Source of the DNA: Blautia sp.
GTDB lineage: Bacteria > Bacillota > Clostridia > Lachnospirales > Lachnospiraceae
Assembly: GCA_023667395.1 (NCBI GenBank)
Contig: JAMPAC010000001.1
Span: forward strand, 38,615-80,812
Length of the DNA: 42,198 nucleotides
Direction: 5' to 3'
The notes under the pieces are model-generated. The model had not been told where the DNA came from. It saw only the letters and a list, made by a program, of their open reading frames with translations, and did no database searches. Position 1 is the first letter of the stretch. Each line of letters begins with the position of its first letter. The translations under genes were made by a program, and so were the position numbers. Positions 31,472 through 40,061 of the stretch are shown here, one piece after another.

Positions 31472-33316
31472 CTACTGCTCAAAATAGTACAGATAAAACG
31501 GATACGTGGCAATCTGGTTCTCGCCGTATACCGTCACGGATACGCCGTCATGCTCCAGTTCATCCAGCGTTTCCTGCCCCAGTTCGTAAGGGTTGAAATA
31601 CCAGAACCGATCCGCTTCCGCCATCCTGTAATCCCCGTTCACGATTTCATTATCGTGATAGTAATGGGAAAGTACCGTCCAACCCAGATGCTTTACACCG
31701 TTAGTCACCAGTTTCATATCCGGATCCGGAATGCCTATGATATCCAACGTCTTCCCCGTTTTTTCGTCCTGCTCTTTCACCAGTGCGCTGTAATCACGGT
31801 AATTGCCTGTTCCTATCGCCAGCAGGATACAGATCAGACACACCAACGCCGCCCTGCCAAAGCTTTCCAGATGCGGGAGTCCCAGCTTTTTCCCCTGTTC
31901 CCTTAGCAGTTCCAGCACGCGGCTGCTGCCTATAATGAGCAGGCAGAACGTGACCGCGCTCAGGGGATACATATAGCGCGCCACCAGCACAGGCGCCATG
32001 ACCAGGCACAGGAAATAGGCGAATGCAACCGTTCCCACTATGGTCAGCAGACCCACCGCTATGGAAAAAGTCTCGTCTTTCCACTGTTTCATGCCCGGCG
32101 TATGGATTTCCAGGGAAACATCCTCTTTTCCCTTTTCCATATGCAGGATCCCTGAATCCGCAAGCAGTATGAACGCGGACATAACGATCAAAAGCGGGGC
32201 GATGATCTTTGCCATCCCAGTGCTTCCCATCACCATTTCCAGGACAGGATCCAGCCCCAGGACCTCCGTCACCCACCAGCTATGGCTCACGTTCCGGATC
32301 GCTGTGGCAAGAAAGAACAGCCATGGGCTGTACCCTGCCACAAAGGCGAGGATGGCCCCCAGACCTTTCAGCCAGGTCTTTCCCCGCTTCCTGACCCACA
32401 CCGCCGCTCCAGTAAAGAACAGGATCAGCCCTGCGGTCACCAGGGCATAGTAATGGGAGTAGGCACCCGCCAATCCCCAGAGGACCATGCCGATCCATGC
32501 CGATTTCCTCCCGCTGCTGATCACCCGGCTGGAACAGTAAAAACAGGCTGTCACGCAGAAAAATGCCAGCGCATACATACGGATCTCCAGGTTATACTCC
32601 AGGCAGGAAGCTCCCAGACCGGAGATCACTATGAAGAACGTTGCCGGAACAGTGCCGTATCTCTTGCGGAACCAGAATAACGCCAGCAGAAGTCCCGCCG
32701 CAAAAGGCACCAGGGATGCCAGATGGCACACCGGAACCGTAAAGCCAAACAGTTCCCCGAACAGTTTCAGCCAATAATAGTACAGGGGCGGATGACTATC
32801 CCAGAAATACATGATCTGCAGGATACCATACATGCTTGCCTCCGCCGTGCCCGTGGAAAAGGCCTCGTCCCCCCACACCACGTTGTCAAACATCAGGCTC
32901 ACATTCAGGCACACCACAAACAGAGCCAGCACATACGGCAGGATGGGACAGACATATTTCCGGCAAAAGACCGCCGGTTTCCAGCGTCCAAACTGCTCCC
33001 AGTCCACCCGGACAACAAACTTCTTTTTCAGATAAGCCCATTCTGCAAATGCCACCAGGAGCGCGCTTCCCGTCAACAGGAAAATATACTTCAGCGCAAA
33101 CCCGGCGGAACGATCCATCTTCTCCCAGAAAGAAGTGTCCTCGTCACTGAACACCGCAAGCAGGATCGCGGACAGAAATGTTATGGCAAGCAGATAGATC
33201 AAATACCGGAGAACCGTTTCTCCCTTTCCCCTTCTGTCATCCCTGTTATAACACTTCCGCAGCACATATGGTAAAATGGGTATCAGCAACGTAATCAGGA
33301 CCGCCTGGATCTGCAT
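31472..33316 (-). CDS. GT-C membrane glycosyltransferase (GT39/ArnT-like)
   Basis: 614 residues with ten or more predicted membrane helices. The first large loop has VVWGDEAFSTGTAEASMYG, whose Asp-Glu pair matches the catalytic acidic motif of the GT-C (GT39/ArnT/PMT) family. SHPPLYYYWLKLFG follows, another family hallmark. It should move a sugar from a polyprenyl-phosphate donor to an acceptor outside the membrane. A C-terminal soluble tail (about 500-614) resembles the small domain of such enzymes. Of three possible ATGs (33331, 33322, 33316) the last has AGGAG 7 nt upstream. First gene of the operon with the MCP and LtaS-like genes. Confidence 0.85.
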   Translation of the reverse strand: MQIQAVLITLLIPILPYVLRKCYNRDDRRGKGETVLRYLIYLLAITFLSAILLAVFSDEDTSFWEKMDRSAGFALKYIFLLTGSALLVAFAEWAYLKKKFVVRVDWEQFGRWKPAVFCRKYVCPILPYVLALFVVCLNVSLMFDNVVWGDEAFSTGTAEASMYGILQIMYFWDSHPPLYYYWLKLFGELFGFTVPVCHLASLVPFAAGLLLALFWFRKRYGTVPATFFIVISGLGASCLEYNLEIRMYALAFFCVTACFYCSSRVISSGRKSAWIGMVLWGLAGAYSHYYALVTAGLILFFTGAAVWVRKRGKTWLKGLGAILAFVAGYSPWLFFLATAIRNVSHSWWVTEVLGLDPVLEMVMGSTGMAKIIAPLLIVMSAFILLADSGILHMEKGKEDVSLEIHTPGMKQWKDETFSIAVGLLTIVGTVAFAYFLCLVMAPVLVARYMYPLSAVTFCLLIIGSSRVLELLREQGKKLGLPHLESFGRAALVCLICILLAIGTGNYRDYSALVKEQDEKTGKTLDIIGIPDPDMKLVTNGVKHLGWTVLSHYYHDNEIVNGDYRMAEADRFWYFNPYELGQETLDELEHDGVSVTVYGENQIATYPFYLYYFEQ

Positions 33317-33365
33317 TTTCATTCTCCTCATATTTCAGTAAATGTCTTTCGCGATTTACCCCAAA

Positions 33366-33394
33366 AGTTTAACACAAATTCTATCCTGTTGCAA
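33366..33394 (-). promoter_or_regulatory. Promoter of the GT-C/MCP/LtaS-like operon
   Basis: TTGCAA (33394-33389) and TAAACT (33371-33366) on the minus strand with 17-bp spacing, about 50 bp before the ATG at 33316. The 28-bp dispersed motif lies just upstream of it. Confidence 0.6.
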
Positions 33395-33419
33395 GACAGG
33401 ACATGGACAGAAAACATAT

Positions 33420-33447
33420 TTTGCACTTTTCAGGGTATTCTTTGCAG
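33420..33447. repeat. Dispersed 28-bp motif, copy 2
   Basis: TTTGCACTTTTCAGGGTATT then CTTTGCAG; 25 of 28 bases match 9921-9948. It lies between the divergent GT-C operon and sufC promoters, so it could act on either. Confidence 0.5.
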
Positions 33448-33484
33448 TGATAAAAAAAAGGTATGGTTTTCATTCCATATGTGA

Positions 33485-33490
33485 TATACT
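33485..33490 (+). promoter_or_regulatory. Extended -10 promoter of sufCB
   Basis: TGATATACT (TGn-TATACT) about 42 bp before the sufC ATG. No good -35 is present, which is compatible with an extended -10 or an activator-dependent promoter. Confidence 0.45.
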
Positions 33491-33531
33491 TTAAGAGCCA
33501 CTTATCAGGCAGAATTCAGGAGGTATCCATT

Positions 33532-34287
33532 ATGTTGGAATTACAGAATCTCTCCTTTCAGGTATCTGGCGATTCGGACGCCCAAAAGGAGATCATCAAA
33601 AATATCAACCTGACTTTCGGGGATCATGCCTTTATCGCTATCACCGGGCCTAACGGCGGCGGAAAATCCACCCTTGCCAAGCTGATTATGGGAATCGAAA
33701 AGCCCACTTCCGGCAGGATTTTATTCAATGGCACGGATATCACCGGACTGTCCATCACGGAACGGGCCAACCTGGGCATCAGTTTTGCTTTCCAACAGCC
33801 CGTGCGGTTCAAGGGCATCAAAGTCAGGGATCTGATCACGCTGGCGGCAGGCAGTAACATCAATTTCTCCGCAGCCTGCGATTACCTCTCCAGGGTGGGG
33901 CTCTGCGCCAGGGATTACATCAACCGGGATGTGGACGCCAGTCTGTCCGGCGGGGAACTGAAGCGTATCGAGATCGCCACCATCATCGCAAGGAACACAC
34001 CCCTGGCGGTGTTTGACGAACCGGAAGCCGGCATTGACCTGTGGAGTTTCAATAACCTGATCCAGGTATTTGAGGAACTGCACAGTGCCACCGATAACTC
34101 CCTCATCATCATTTCCCATCAGGAGCGCATTTTAAATATTGCGGATGAGATCGTGGTTCTGGCGGAGGGTTCCGTACAGGCCAGGGGCCACAGGGAGGAT
34201 ATCCTCCCCGAACTGTTAAACGATACGGGCGGGTGCAGGGCTGCAACGGTTCAGGGTCAGATAAATTGCACCGGAAAAATACAGTGA
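33532..34287 (+). CDS. sufC: Fe-S assembly ATPase SufC (minimal SUF type)
   Basis: 251 residues from the ATG at 33532 with AGGAGG 8 nt upstream. It is an ABC ATPase with Walker A GPNGGGKST, signature SLSGGELKR, Walker B LAVFDEPEAGIDLW and switch His in IISHQERIL. The EAGIDLWSF stretch after Walker B and lack of a membrane partner distinguish SufC from transporters. It powers the SufB scaffold for Fe-S cluster assembly. SufB follows after 95 bp on the same strand. Confidence 0.93.
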   Translation: MLELQNLSFQVSGDSDAQKEIIKNINLTFGDHAFIAITGPNGGGKSTLAKLIMGIEKPTSGRILFNGTDITGLSITERANLGISFAFQQPVRFKGIKVRDLITLAAGSNINFSAACDYLSRVGLCARDYINRDVDASLSGGELKRIEIATIIARNTPLAVFDEPEAGIDLWSFNNLIQVFEELHSATDNSLIIISHQERILNIADEIVVLAEGSVQARGHREDILPELLNDTGGCRAATVQGQINCTGKIQ

Positions 34288-34302
34288 ATGCCTGCGCGTA
34301 AG

Positions 34303-34332
34303 CCAAACACGGGGGAAACACCATGTGTTTGG
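34303..34332 (+). promoter_or_regulatory. Hairpin between sufC and sufB
   Basis: CCAAACAC (34303-34310) pairs with GTGTTTGG (34325-34332). There is no T-run, so it looks like an mRNA processing or stability element inside the sufCB message and not a terminator. Confidence 0.4.
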
Positions 34333-34382
34333 GGCTGGTTCTGAAAGCTGACTCAAAATTTAGAAACAGGGGGTCATAAACT

Positions 34383-35300
34383 ATGGACGATATACAGAAA
34401 AATCTGCTGGAACAGGTGGCGGGGCTTCATGAAATGCCCGCCGGGGCGTACAATATCCGCGCCAACGGGAAAAGCGTTGACCGCTCCACCACCGCGCATA
34501 TCGATATTGTCACCAAGGAGGATAAGCAGGGCATCGATATCATCATCAAGCCCGGCACCAGAAAGGAAAGCGTGCACATTCCCGTGGTGCTCAGCCAGAG
34601 CGGCCTCACCGAGATGGTCTACAACGACTTCTATGTGGGCGACGACTGCGACGTCACCATTGTGGCGGGCTGCGGCATCCACAACAGCGGCGACAGCGAC
34701 AGCCGCCACGACGGCATACATTCTTTCTTTATTGGAAGGAACTCCCATGTAAAATATGTGGAAAAGCACTATGGCAGCGGCGACGGCAAAGGGGAGCGCA
34801 TCATGAACCCTGAGACCGTGGTGGAACTGGGTGAGAACAGCTTCATGGAGATGGAGACCGTGCAGATCAGGGGCGTGGACTCCACCAAACGTTCCACCAC
34901 CGCCACCCTTTCGGACGGCGCCAAGCTGATCGTCACCGAGAAGCTGATGACACACGGCAGCCAGACCGCCGAGACCGCCTTTCAGGTGGACTTAAACGGC
35001 GTGGGCTCCAGCGCCAACATCATTTCCCGCTCCGTGGCAAGGGACGATTCCAGGCAGCTGTTCCTCTCGAAGATCAACGGCAACAACCGCTGTGCCGGGC
35101 ACTCCGAATGCGACGGCATTATCATGGACCGGGCTAAAATCAGCGCCATACCGGAGATCACCGCCAACGACCTAGACGCGGAACTGATCCACGAGGCAGC
35201 CATTGGGAAGATCGCGGGGGAACAGATCGTCAAGCTGATGACCCTGGGGCTTACTGAGGAGCAGGCGGAAGCCCAGATTGTAAACGGATTTTTAAAATAA
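34383..35300 (+). CDS. sufB: Short SufB/SufD-like Fe-S scaffold protein
   Basis: 305 residues, much shorter than classical SufB (about 470-500), but with the beta-helix core recognisable from SGLTEMVYNDFYVGDDCDVT, ERIMNPETVVELGENSFMEM and CAGHSECDGIIMDRAKISAI. EITANDLDAELIHEAAIGKI is the conserved SufB/D C-terminal block. The Cys and His of CAGHSECDG and the Glu-His pair ELIHEA correspond to cluster-binding or catalytic positions. With sufC alone and no sufD, sufS or sufU near, this is the two-gene minimal SUF-like arrangement (SMS-type) known from anaerobes. A cysteine desulfurase must be supplied elsewhere. The ribosome site is AGGGGG. Confidence 0.9.
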   Translation: MDDIQKNLLEQVAGLHEMPAGAYNIRANGKSVDRSTTAHIDIVTKEDKQGIDIIIKPGTRKESVHIPVVLSQSGLTEMVYNDFYVGDDCDVTIVAGCGIHNSGDSDSRHDGIHSFFIGRNSHVKYVEKHYGSGDGKGERIMNPETVVELGENSFMEMETVQIRGVDSTKRSTTATLSDGAKLIVTEKLMTHGSQTAETAFQVDLNGVGSSANIISRSVARDDSRQLFLSKINGNNRCAGHSECDGIIMDRAKISAIPEITANDLDAELIHEAAIGKIAGEQIVKLMTLGLTEEQAEAQIVNGFLK

Positions 35301-35315
35301 CAGCATAAAATCAGG

Positions 35316-35372
35316 CCTCCGAGACAGAATAGTATTCAATATATAATATTGAATCCAGATCGGAGGTCTTTT
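35316..35372 (+). promoter_or_regulatory. Terminator-like hairpin enclosing the nifJ ribosome site
   Basis: CCTCCGA (35316-35322) pairs with TCGGAGG (35360-35366), and inside this ATTCAATAT pairs with ATATTGAAT (35334-35342 with 35346-35354). Six T follow directly, then the nifJ ATG at 35375. The 3' arm is the nifJ Shine-Dalgarno (CGGAGG). It can therefore end sufCB transcripts and, in read-through RNA, hide the nifJ ribosome site. Confidence 0.7.
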
Positions 35373-35374
35373 TT

Positions 35375-38300
35375 ATGTCCAATACTTTCAATAAAAATCA
35401 CACAAATGACACGCGTTCCCTGCAGACCATAGACGGCAACCATGCCGCCGCCCATGTGGCCTATGCCTACAGCGAGGCGGCCGCCATCTATCCCATCACC
35501 CCCTCCTCCCCCATGTCGGAACTCTGTGACCAATGGGCGGGGGCGGGGCGGCCAAACATCTGGGGGCAGCCCATGACCGTGGCACAGATGCAGTCCGAGG
35601 CGGGAGCCGCCAGCGCCGTCCACGGCGCCCTTTTAAGCGGCGCCCTTGCCACCACATTCACTTCCTCCCAGGGACTGCTGCTGATGCTGCCCAACCTGTA
35701 CCGCATGGCAGGGGAACTGCTTCCGGGCGTGATCCATGTGGCCGCCAGAACCATCGCCACCCATGCCCTCTCCATCTTCGGAGATCACTCCGATATTTTT
35801 GCATGCCGCCAGACCGGCTGCGCCATATTTGCCTGCGGCAGCGTCCAGGAGACCATGGATCTGTCCCCCGTATCCCACCTTGCCGCCATAGAGGGGCGCG
35901 TTCCTTTCCTGAATTTCTTCGACGGCTTCCGCACCTCCCACGAACTGCACAAGGTAAGGGTCTGGGATTACGGGACGTTGAAATCCATGCTTTCCATGGA
36001 GTCCGTGGCGCGCTTCCGGGAAAACTGCCTCCATCCCCATCACGGAAAGGTCTACGGCTCCGCCCAGAATCCTGATATCTTCTTCCAGGCCAGGGAGGCC
36101 TCCAATCCCGTCTACGCCGCGCTGCCCGGTATTGTGGAAAAGCAGCTTGCCAAGATCAATCAGACCATCGGAACGGATTACGGCCTGTTCAACTATTACG
36201 GCCATCCATCCGCAACACATGTTATTATTGCCATGGGAAGCGTCTGCGAGACCATCCGGGAATATCTGGAAACTGTTCCGGACCAGCCCTATGGCCTGAT
36301 TGCCGTCCATCTGTACCGCCCTTTCAGCGCCAGGCATCTGAAAGCAGCGCTGCCTGCGTCCGTGGAACAGATCACCGTCTTAAGCCGCACCAAGGAGCCC
36401 GGCGCTCCCGGCGAGCCGCTGTTCCTGGACGTGGCTACAGCCTTGCAGGGAATGCCTTACCGCATCCTGTCGGGGAGATACGGCTTAAGCTCCAAGGACA
36501 CCACTCCGGCACAGATTGCCGCCGTGTATTTAAATAACAGTCGTTCTGATTTCACTGTGGGAATTGAGGACGACGTGACCCATCTGTCGCTGCCCGTACC
36601 GCCCATCGCCAACACCGCTCCCCCTGACCTGACGGCCTGCAAATTCTGGGGGCTTGGCGGGGACGGCACGGTCAGCGCCACCAAGAATATCATCAAGATC
36701 ATCGGGGACAACACGGAACTGTCCGCACAGGGCTATTTTGAATATGACTCCAAAAAATCCCGGGGGCTTACCATCTCCCACCTGCGCTTCGGCAAAAGCC
36801 CCATCCACAGCGCGTACCTGGTAGAGCATGCGGATTTCGTGGCGTGCCACAACCCCGTCTATCTGCATAAATATGATATGGTGCAGGATCTGAAAGATGG
36901 CGGCGCTTTCCTGCTGAACTGTTATTTCCGGGAGGAAGAACTGGAAGAATACCTGCCGGATACGGTAAAGGCTTACCTGGCAAAACATCACATCCGTTTT
37001 TATATCATAGACGCCATCCGCATCGGCAAGGAGATCGGCCTGAACAACAAGATCAGCACCATCCTGCAGGCCGCTTTCTTCGCCGTTTCCGGACTGCTTC
37101 CCCCGAAAGAGGCGAAGCGGCTGATGAAAGAGGCAGCCGCCAAAAGCTATGGGAAAGCGGGCGGCGACATTCTGCGGATGAATGAGGAGGCCATTGACAG
37201 GGGATTTCAGGAGGTATATGAGGCTGCGCTGCCGGAGGAATGGGGACGGCTGGCGGAGGAGGATTCGCCCTGGGCAAGCGGTTCCTCCGGTGATTCCCAG
37301 CGGAAAAATTCCCTGGATAACCCTCCCCTGCCTGACCGCCCGGAAACGCTTTCCTATGTGGAAAACATCCAGCAGCCCGTCACTGACCAGCGTGGGAATG
37401 AACTCCCCGTGTCCGCCTTCCTGCCCTATGCGGACGGCTTTACCCCGCCCGGAACCACAGCCCACGAGCGGCGCAATGTGGCCACGGAGATCCCGGTGTG
37501 GAAACCGGAAAACTGTATCCAGTGCAACCGCTGTTCCTTTGTGTGCCCCCATGCGGTGATCCGCCCCGCCGTGCTGAAAAAGGACGGTTCGCAGCCGGTT
37601 CCCGAAGGGATGGCAACTCTCCCCATGGCAGGCATGGAGAATCATACTTTCTCTGTGGTGATCTCCGACGCGGACTGTACCGGCTGCGGAACCTGCGCCG
37701 CCGTCTGCCCTGGAAAACAGGGGAACAAGGCGCTGGAAATGGTTCCCATCGCGGAACACGAGGAGAGACAGCAGTACTTCGATTTCGGGAAGCCCCTCCT
37801 GCCCTGCAGGGAGGCTGCGGAGAAATTCAGGACAGATACGGTCAAGGGCAGCCAGTTCCTGCGCCCTTACATGGAATTTTCCGGCGCATGCGCGGGCTGC
37901 GGTGAAACGCCCTATGTGAAGCTTCTGACCCAGTTGTTCGGAGACCGCATGTTCATAGCCAACGCCACCGGCTGCAGTTCCATCTGGGCAAATTCCGCTC
38001 CCTCCTGCGCCTATACCGTGGATGATGAGGGAAAAGGGCCTGCCTGGTCCAACTCCCTCTTTGAGGACGCCGCCGAATTCGGCTACGGTATGCTGCTGGC
38101 ACAGGAAGCCGCCGCAAAGCGGGGAGATGACAGGGACACCATACAATGGGTCATCGGCGGCGACGGCTGGGCATACGACATCGGTTTCGGCGGCCTGGAC
38201 CACGTTCTTGCCAGCGGGAGGAATATCAACCTGCTGGCGCTGGACACGGAAGTCTACTCCAACACCGGCGGCCAGGCCTCCAAGGCCACTCCCCTGGGCT

Positions 38301-38794
38301 CCACCGCCAAATTCGCCTCCGGCGGCAAGACCACCCGGAAAAAGGACCTGGCTTCCATGGCCATGACCTACGGCAACGTCTATGTGGCGCAGGTCGCCAT
38401 GGGGGCGGACTTTAACCAGACGTTGAAAGCATTTACGGAGGCCGCCGCCTATCCCGGTCCCTCCCTGATCATCGCCTACGCCACCTGCATCGCCCACGGC
38501 ATACGCAGCGGCCTGGGCTCCACCCCACATGAGGCGAAAAAGGCGGTGGACAGCGGCTATTTCCACCTGTTCCGCTTTAATCCCATGTTAAAAGAGGAGG
38601 GAAAAAATCCTTTCACCCTGGACAGCGGGGAACCGAAACTGGATTATGAGGAATTCCTAAACGGAGAGATCCGCTATGACGTGTTGAAACGCCAGAAACC
38701 GGAACAGGCCAAGCGTCTGTTTGCGCAGGCCGAGAAGCAGGCAAAAGAACGCTACGAATATTTAAAAAGGCTTACAACGCTTTATGCGCCATAA
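35375..38794 (+). CDS. nifJ: Pyruvate:ferredoxin (flavodoxin) oxidoreductase
   Basis: 1139 residues, close to the usual 1170. Domains run in order: pyrimidine-binding domain with TIDGNHAAAHVAYAYSEAA and YPITPSSPM; domain II/III; and a two-cluster ferredoxin insert, CIQCNRCSFVC near 711 and CTGCGTCAAVC near 768. Then come the proximal cluster CAGCGETPY near 837 and TPP-binding GGDGWAYDIGFGG with DTEVYSNTGGQ. A late Cys lies in YATCIAHGI. It converts pyruvate and CoA to acetyl-CoA and CO2, reducing ferredoxin. The start has GGAGG 8 nt upstream. Its 3' end overlaps the convergent aminotransferase gene by 13 bp, with no terminator between. Confidence 0.98.
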   Translation: MSNTFNKNHTNDTRSLQTIDGNHAAAHVAYAYSEAAAIYPITPSSPMSELCDQWAGAGRPNIWGQPMTVAQMQSEAGAASAVHGALLSGALATTFTSSQGLLLMLPNLYRMAGELLPGVIHVAARTIATHALSIFGDHSDIFACRQTGCAIFACGSVQETMDLSPVSHLAAIEGRVPFLNFFDGFRTSHELHKVRVWDYGTLKSMLSMESVARFRENCLHPHHGKVYGSAQNPDIFFQAREASNPVYAALPGIVEKQLAKINQTIGTDYGLFNYYGHPSATHVIIAMGSVCETIREYLETVPDQPYGLIAVHLYRPFSARHLKAALPASVEQITVLSRTKEPGAPGEPLFLDVATALQGMPYRILSGRYGLSSKDTTPAQIAAVYLNNSRSDFTVGIEDDVTHLSLPVPPIANTAPPDLTACKFWGLGGDGTVSATKNIIKIIGDNTELSAQGYFEYDSKKSRGLTISHLRFGKSPIHSAYLVEHADFVACHNPVYLHKYDMVQDLKDGGAFLLNCYFREEELEEYLPDTVKAYLAKHHIRFYIIDAIRIGKEIGLNNKISTILQAAFFAVSGLLPPKEAKRLMKEAAAKSYGKAGGDILRMNEEAIDRGFQEVYEAALPEEWGRLAEEDSPWASGSSGDSQRKNSLDNPPLPDRPETLSYVENIQQPVTDQRGNELPVSAFLPYADGFTPPGTTAHERRNVATEIPVWKPENCIQCNRCSFVCPHAVIRPAVLKKDGSQPVPEGMATLPMAGMENHTFSVVISDADCTGCGTCAAVCPGKQGNKALEMVPIAEHEERQQYFDFGKPLLPCREAAEKFRTDTVKGSQFLRPYMEFSGACAGCGETPYVKLLTQLFGDRMFIANATGCSSIWANSAPSCAYTVDDEGKGPAWSNSLFEDAAEFGYGMLLAQEAAAKRGDDRDTIQWVIGGDGWAYDIGFGGLDHVLASGRNINLLALDTEVYSNTGGQASKATPLGSTAKFASGGKTTRKKDLASMAMTYGNVYVAQVAMGADFNQTLKAFTEAAAYPGPSLIIAYATCIAHGIRSGLGSTPHEAKKAVDSGYFHLFRFNPMLKEEGKNPFTLDSGEPKLDYEEFLNGEIRYDVLKRQKPEQAKRLFAQAEKQAKERYEYLKRLTTLYAP

Positions 38795-39951
38795 GCCTCC
38801 ACACTCTTTTTTAAACGGTTCAGCCCGTCCCTGAGACGTTCCCTGGGGCAGGCGGGGTTCATTCGGATAAACTGCCTGCCGCAGCTTCCGTACTCCTCCC
38901 CTTCCGTCAGGTACAGCCCGCTGTCCTGGCGGATGAACCTGCATAATTTCTCCGCATCCTTCGTGACCGCGCCACAGTCCAGCCATAAAAGATAAGTGGC
39001 ATTGGAGGGCACTACTTTGATCATGGGAAGATTCTCTCTGATAAATTCCCGCACCAGCCGCTTATTGTCATAAAGGTATTGTCTTAACTCCTCCAGCCAG
39101 TTCTCCCCTTTTTCAAAAGCCGCCACCGCAGCCCCTATGGCAAAGGCGTTTGGCTCCGCTACCTCGTCAGTATTTAAACCGCGATTTAACTTATGGCGGA
39201 TTACCGGGTCAGGAACCATCACAGCCGCCGTCTGCAGCCCCGCCAGGTTAAAGGTCTTGGTAGGCGCCATACAGGTAACGCTGTTATTCCGGCATACCTC
39301 CGACACGGATGCGAAAGGCACATACTCACATCCGGGATCCGTCAGGTCACAGTGGATCTCATCGGAGAGCACCAGCACATGATGTCTGGCGCACAACTCG
39401 CCGACCCGGGCAAGGGTTTCCCTGTCCCATATTTTCCCCACGGGATTATGGGGATTGCATAACAGCATCAGCGTGGTCTGGGGATCCGCAAGCTTCTCCT
39501 CCAGATCCACGAAATCCATGGAATACTGCCCGCCGTCGTAAATCAGGGGACTCTCCAATATATTACGCCCGTTATTTCTAATGGAATTGAAAAAGATGTT
39601 GTATACCGGCGTCTGCACCAGCACATTTTCACCCACTGTGGTCAGCTTTCTCACCGCGCTGGAAATGGCGGGCACCACGCCGGTACAGAAGATCAGCCAG
39701 TCCTTTTCCATGGCGAACCCATGGCGGCGCTTCCACCAGCGGATGTACGCCTCGTACCAGTCCTCCGTCACCACATGATAGCCGAAAATACCGTGCTCCG
39801 CCCGCGCCCTGATGGCCTCCAGCACCTCGGGAGCCGTCTCAAAATCCATATCCGCCACCCACATGGGCAGTTCCCCCGCCGGTACGTCCCACTTCAAAGA
39901 ACCCACGCCCCGCCGGTCAGTCATTTTATCAAAGTCATACATATTTATCAT
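38782..39951 (-). CDS. MalY/PatB-type PLP aminotransferase / C-S lyase
   Basis: 389 residues from the ATG at 39951 (AAAGG 4 nt upstream; 39942 and 39966 are alternatives). Fold type I PLP enzyme: YDFDKMTDRR and SLKWD at the start, PMWVADMDF, TGVVPAISSA, NPHNPVGK, SDEIHCDL (PLP-ring Asp) and the PLP Lys in APTKTFNLAGL. The C-terminal Arg lies in RQFIRMNPACP. This is the PatB/MalY branch, which cleaves cystathionine-like C-S bonds to a thiol, pyruvate and ammonia; plain transamination is also possible. It overlaps the end of nifJ convergently. Multiple hairpins separate it from DUF3737. Confidence 0.92.
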   Translation of the reverse strand: MINMYDFDKMTDRRGVGSLKWDVPAGELPMWVADMDFETAPEVLEAIRARAEHGIFGYHVVTEDWYEAYIRWWKRRHGFAMEKDWLIFCTGVVPAISSAVRKLTTVGENVLVQTPVYNIFFNSIRNNGRNILESPLIYDGGQYSMDFVDLEEKLADPQTTLMLLCNPHNPVGKIWDRETLARVGELCARHHVLVLSDEIHCDLTDPGCEYVPFASVSEVCRNNSVTCMAPTKTFNLAGLQTAAVMVPDPVIRHKLNRGLNTDEVAEPNAFAIGAAVAAFEKGENWLEELRQYLYDNKRLVREFIRENLPMIKVVPSNATYLLWLDCGAVTKDAEKLCRFIRQDSGLYLTEGEEYGSCGRQFIRMNPACPRERLRDGLNRLKKSVEAYGA

Positions 39952-39969
39952 CAAGCCTTTCCCCATCCC

Positions 39970-40061
39970 GAAAGAATCGCCCCAGCGATTCTTTCAACTG
40001 CTTTAGCAGTTTGGGAACATAGAATTTCTAAGACATCGTATTTTGATGTCTTAGAAATTCT
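39970..40061. repeat. Cluster of three perfect hairpins
   Basis: Three stems in 92 bp: GAAAGAATCGC/GCGATTCTTTC (11 bp, 39970-39995), AACTGC/GCAGTT (6 bp, 39996-40011) and AGAATTTCTAAGACATC/GATGTCTTAGAAATTCT (17 bp, 40021-40061). The last includes the DUF3737 stop codon. None has a clear T-run on the minus strand, so they resemble dispersed palindromes or RNA-processing sites more than ordinary terminators. Confidence 0.85.

Noticed and set aside
36530-38566. A 678-codon open frame antisense to nifJ
   Set aside because: It lies wholly within nifJ, has no ribosome site or family motif, and is explained by the codon bias of a GC-rich gene. nifJ itself carries all PFOR motifs.
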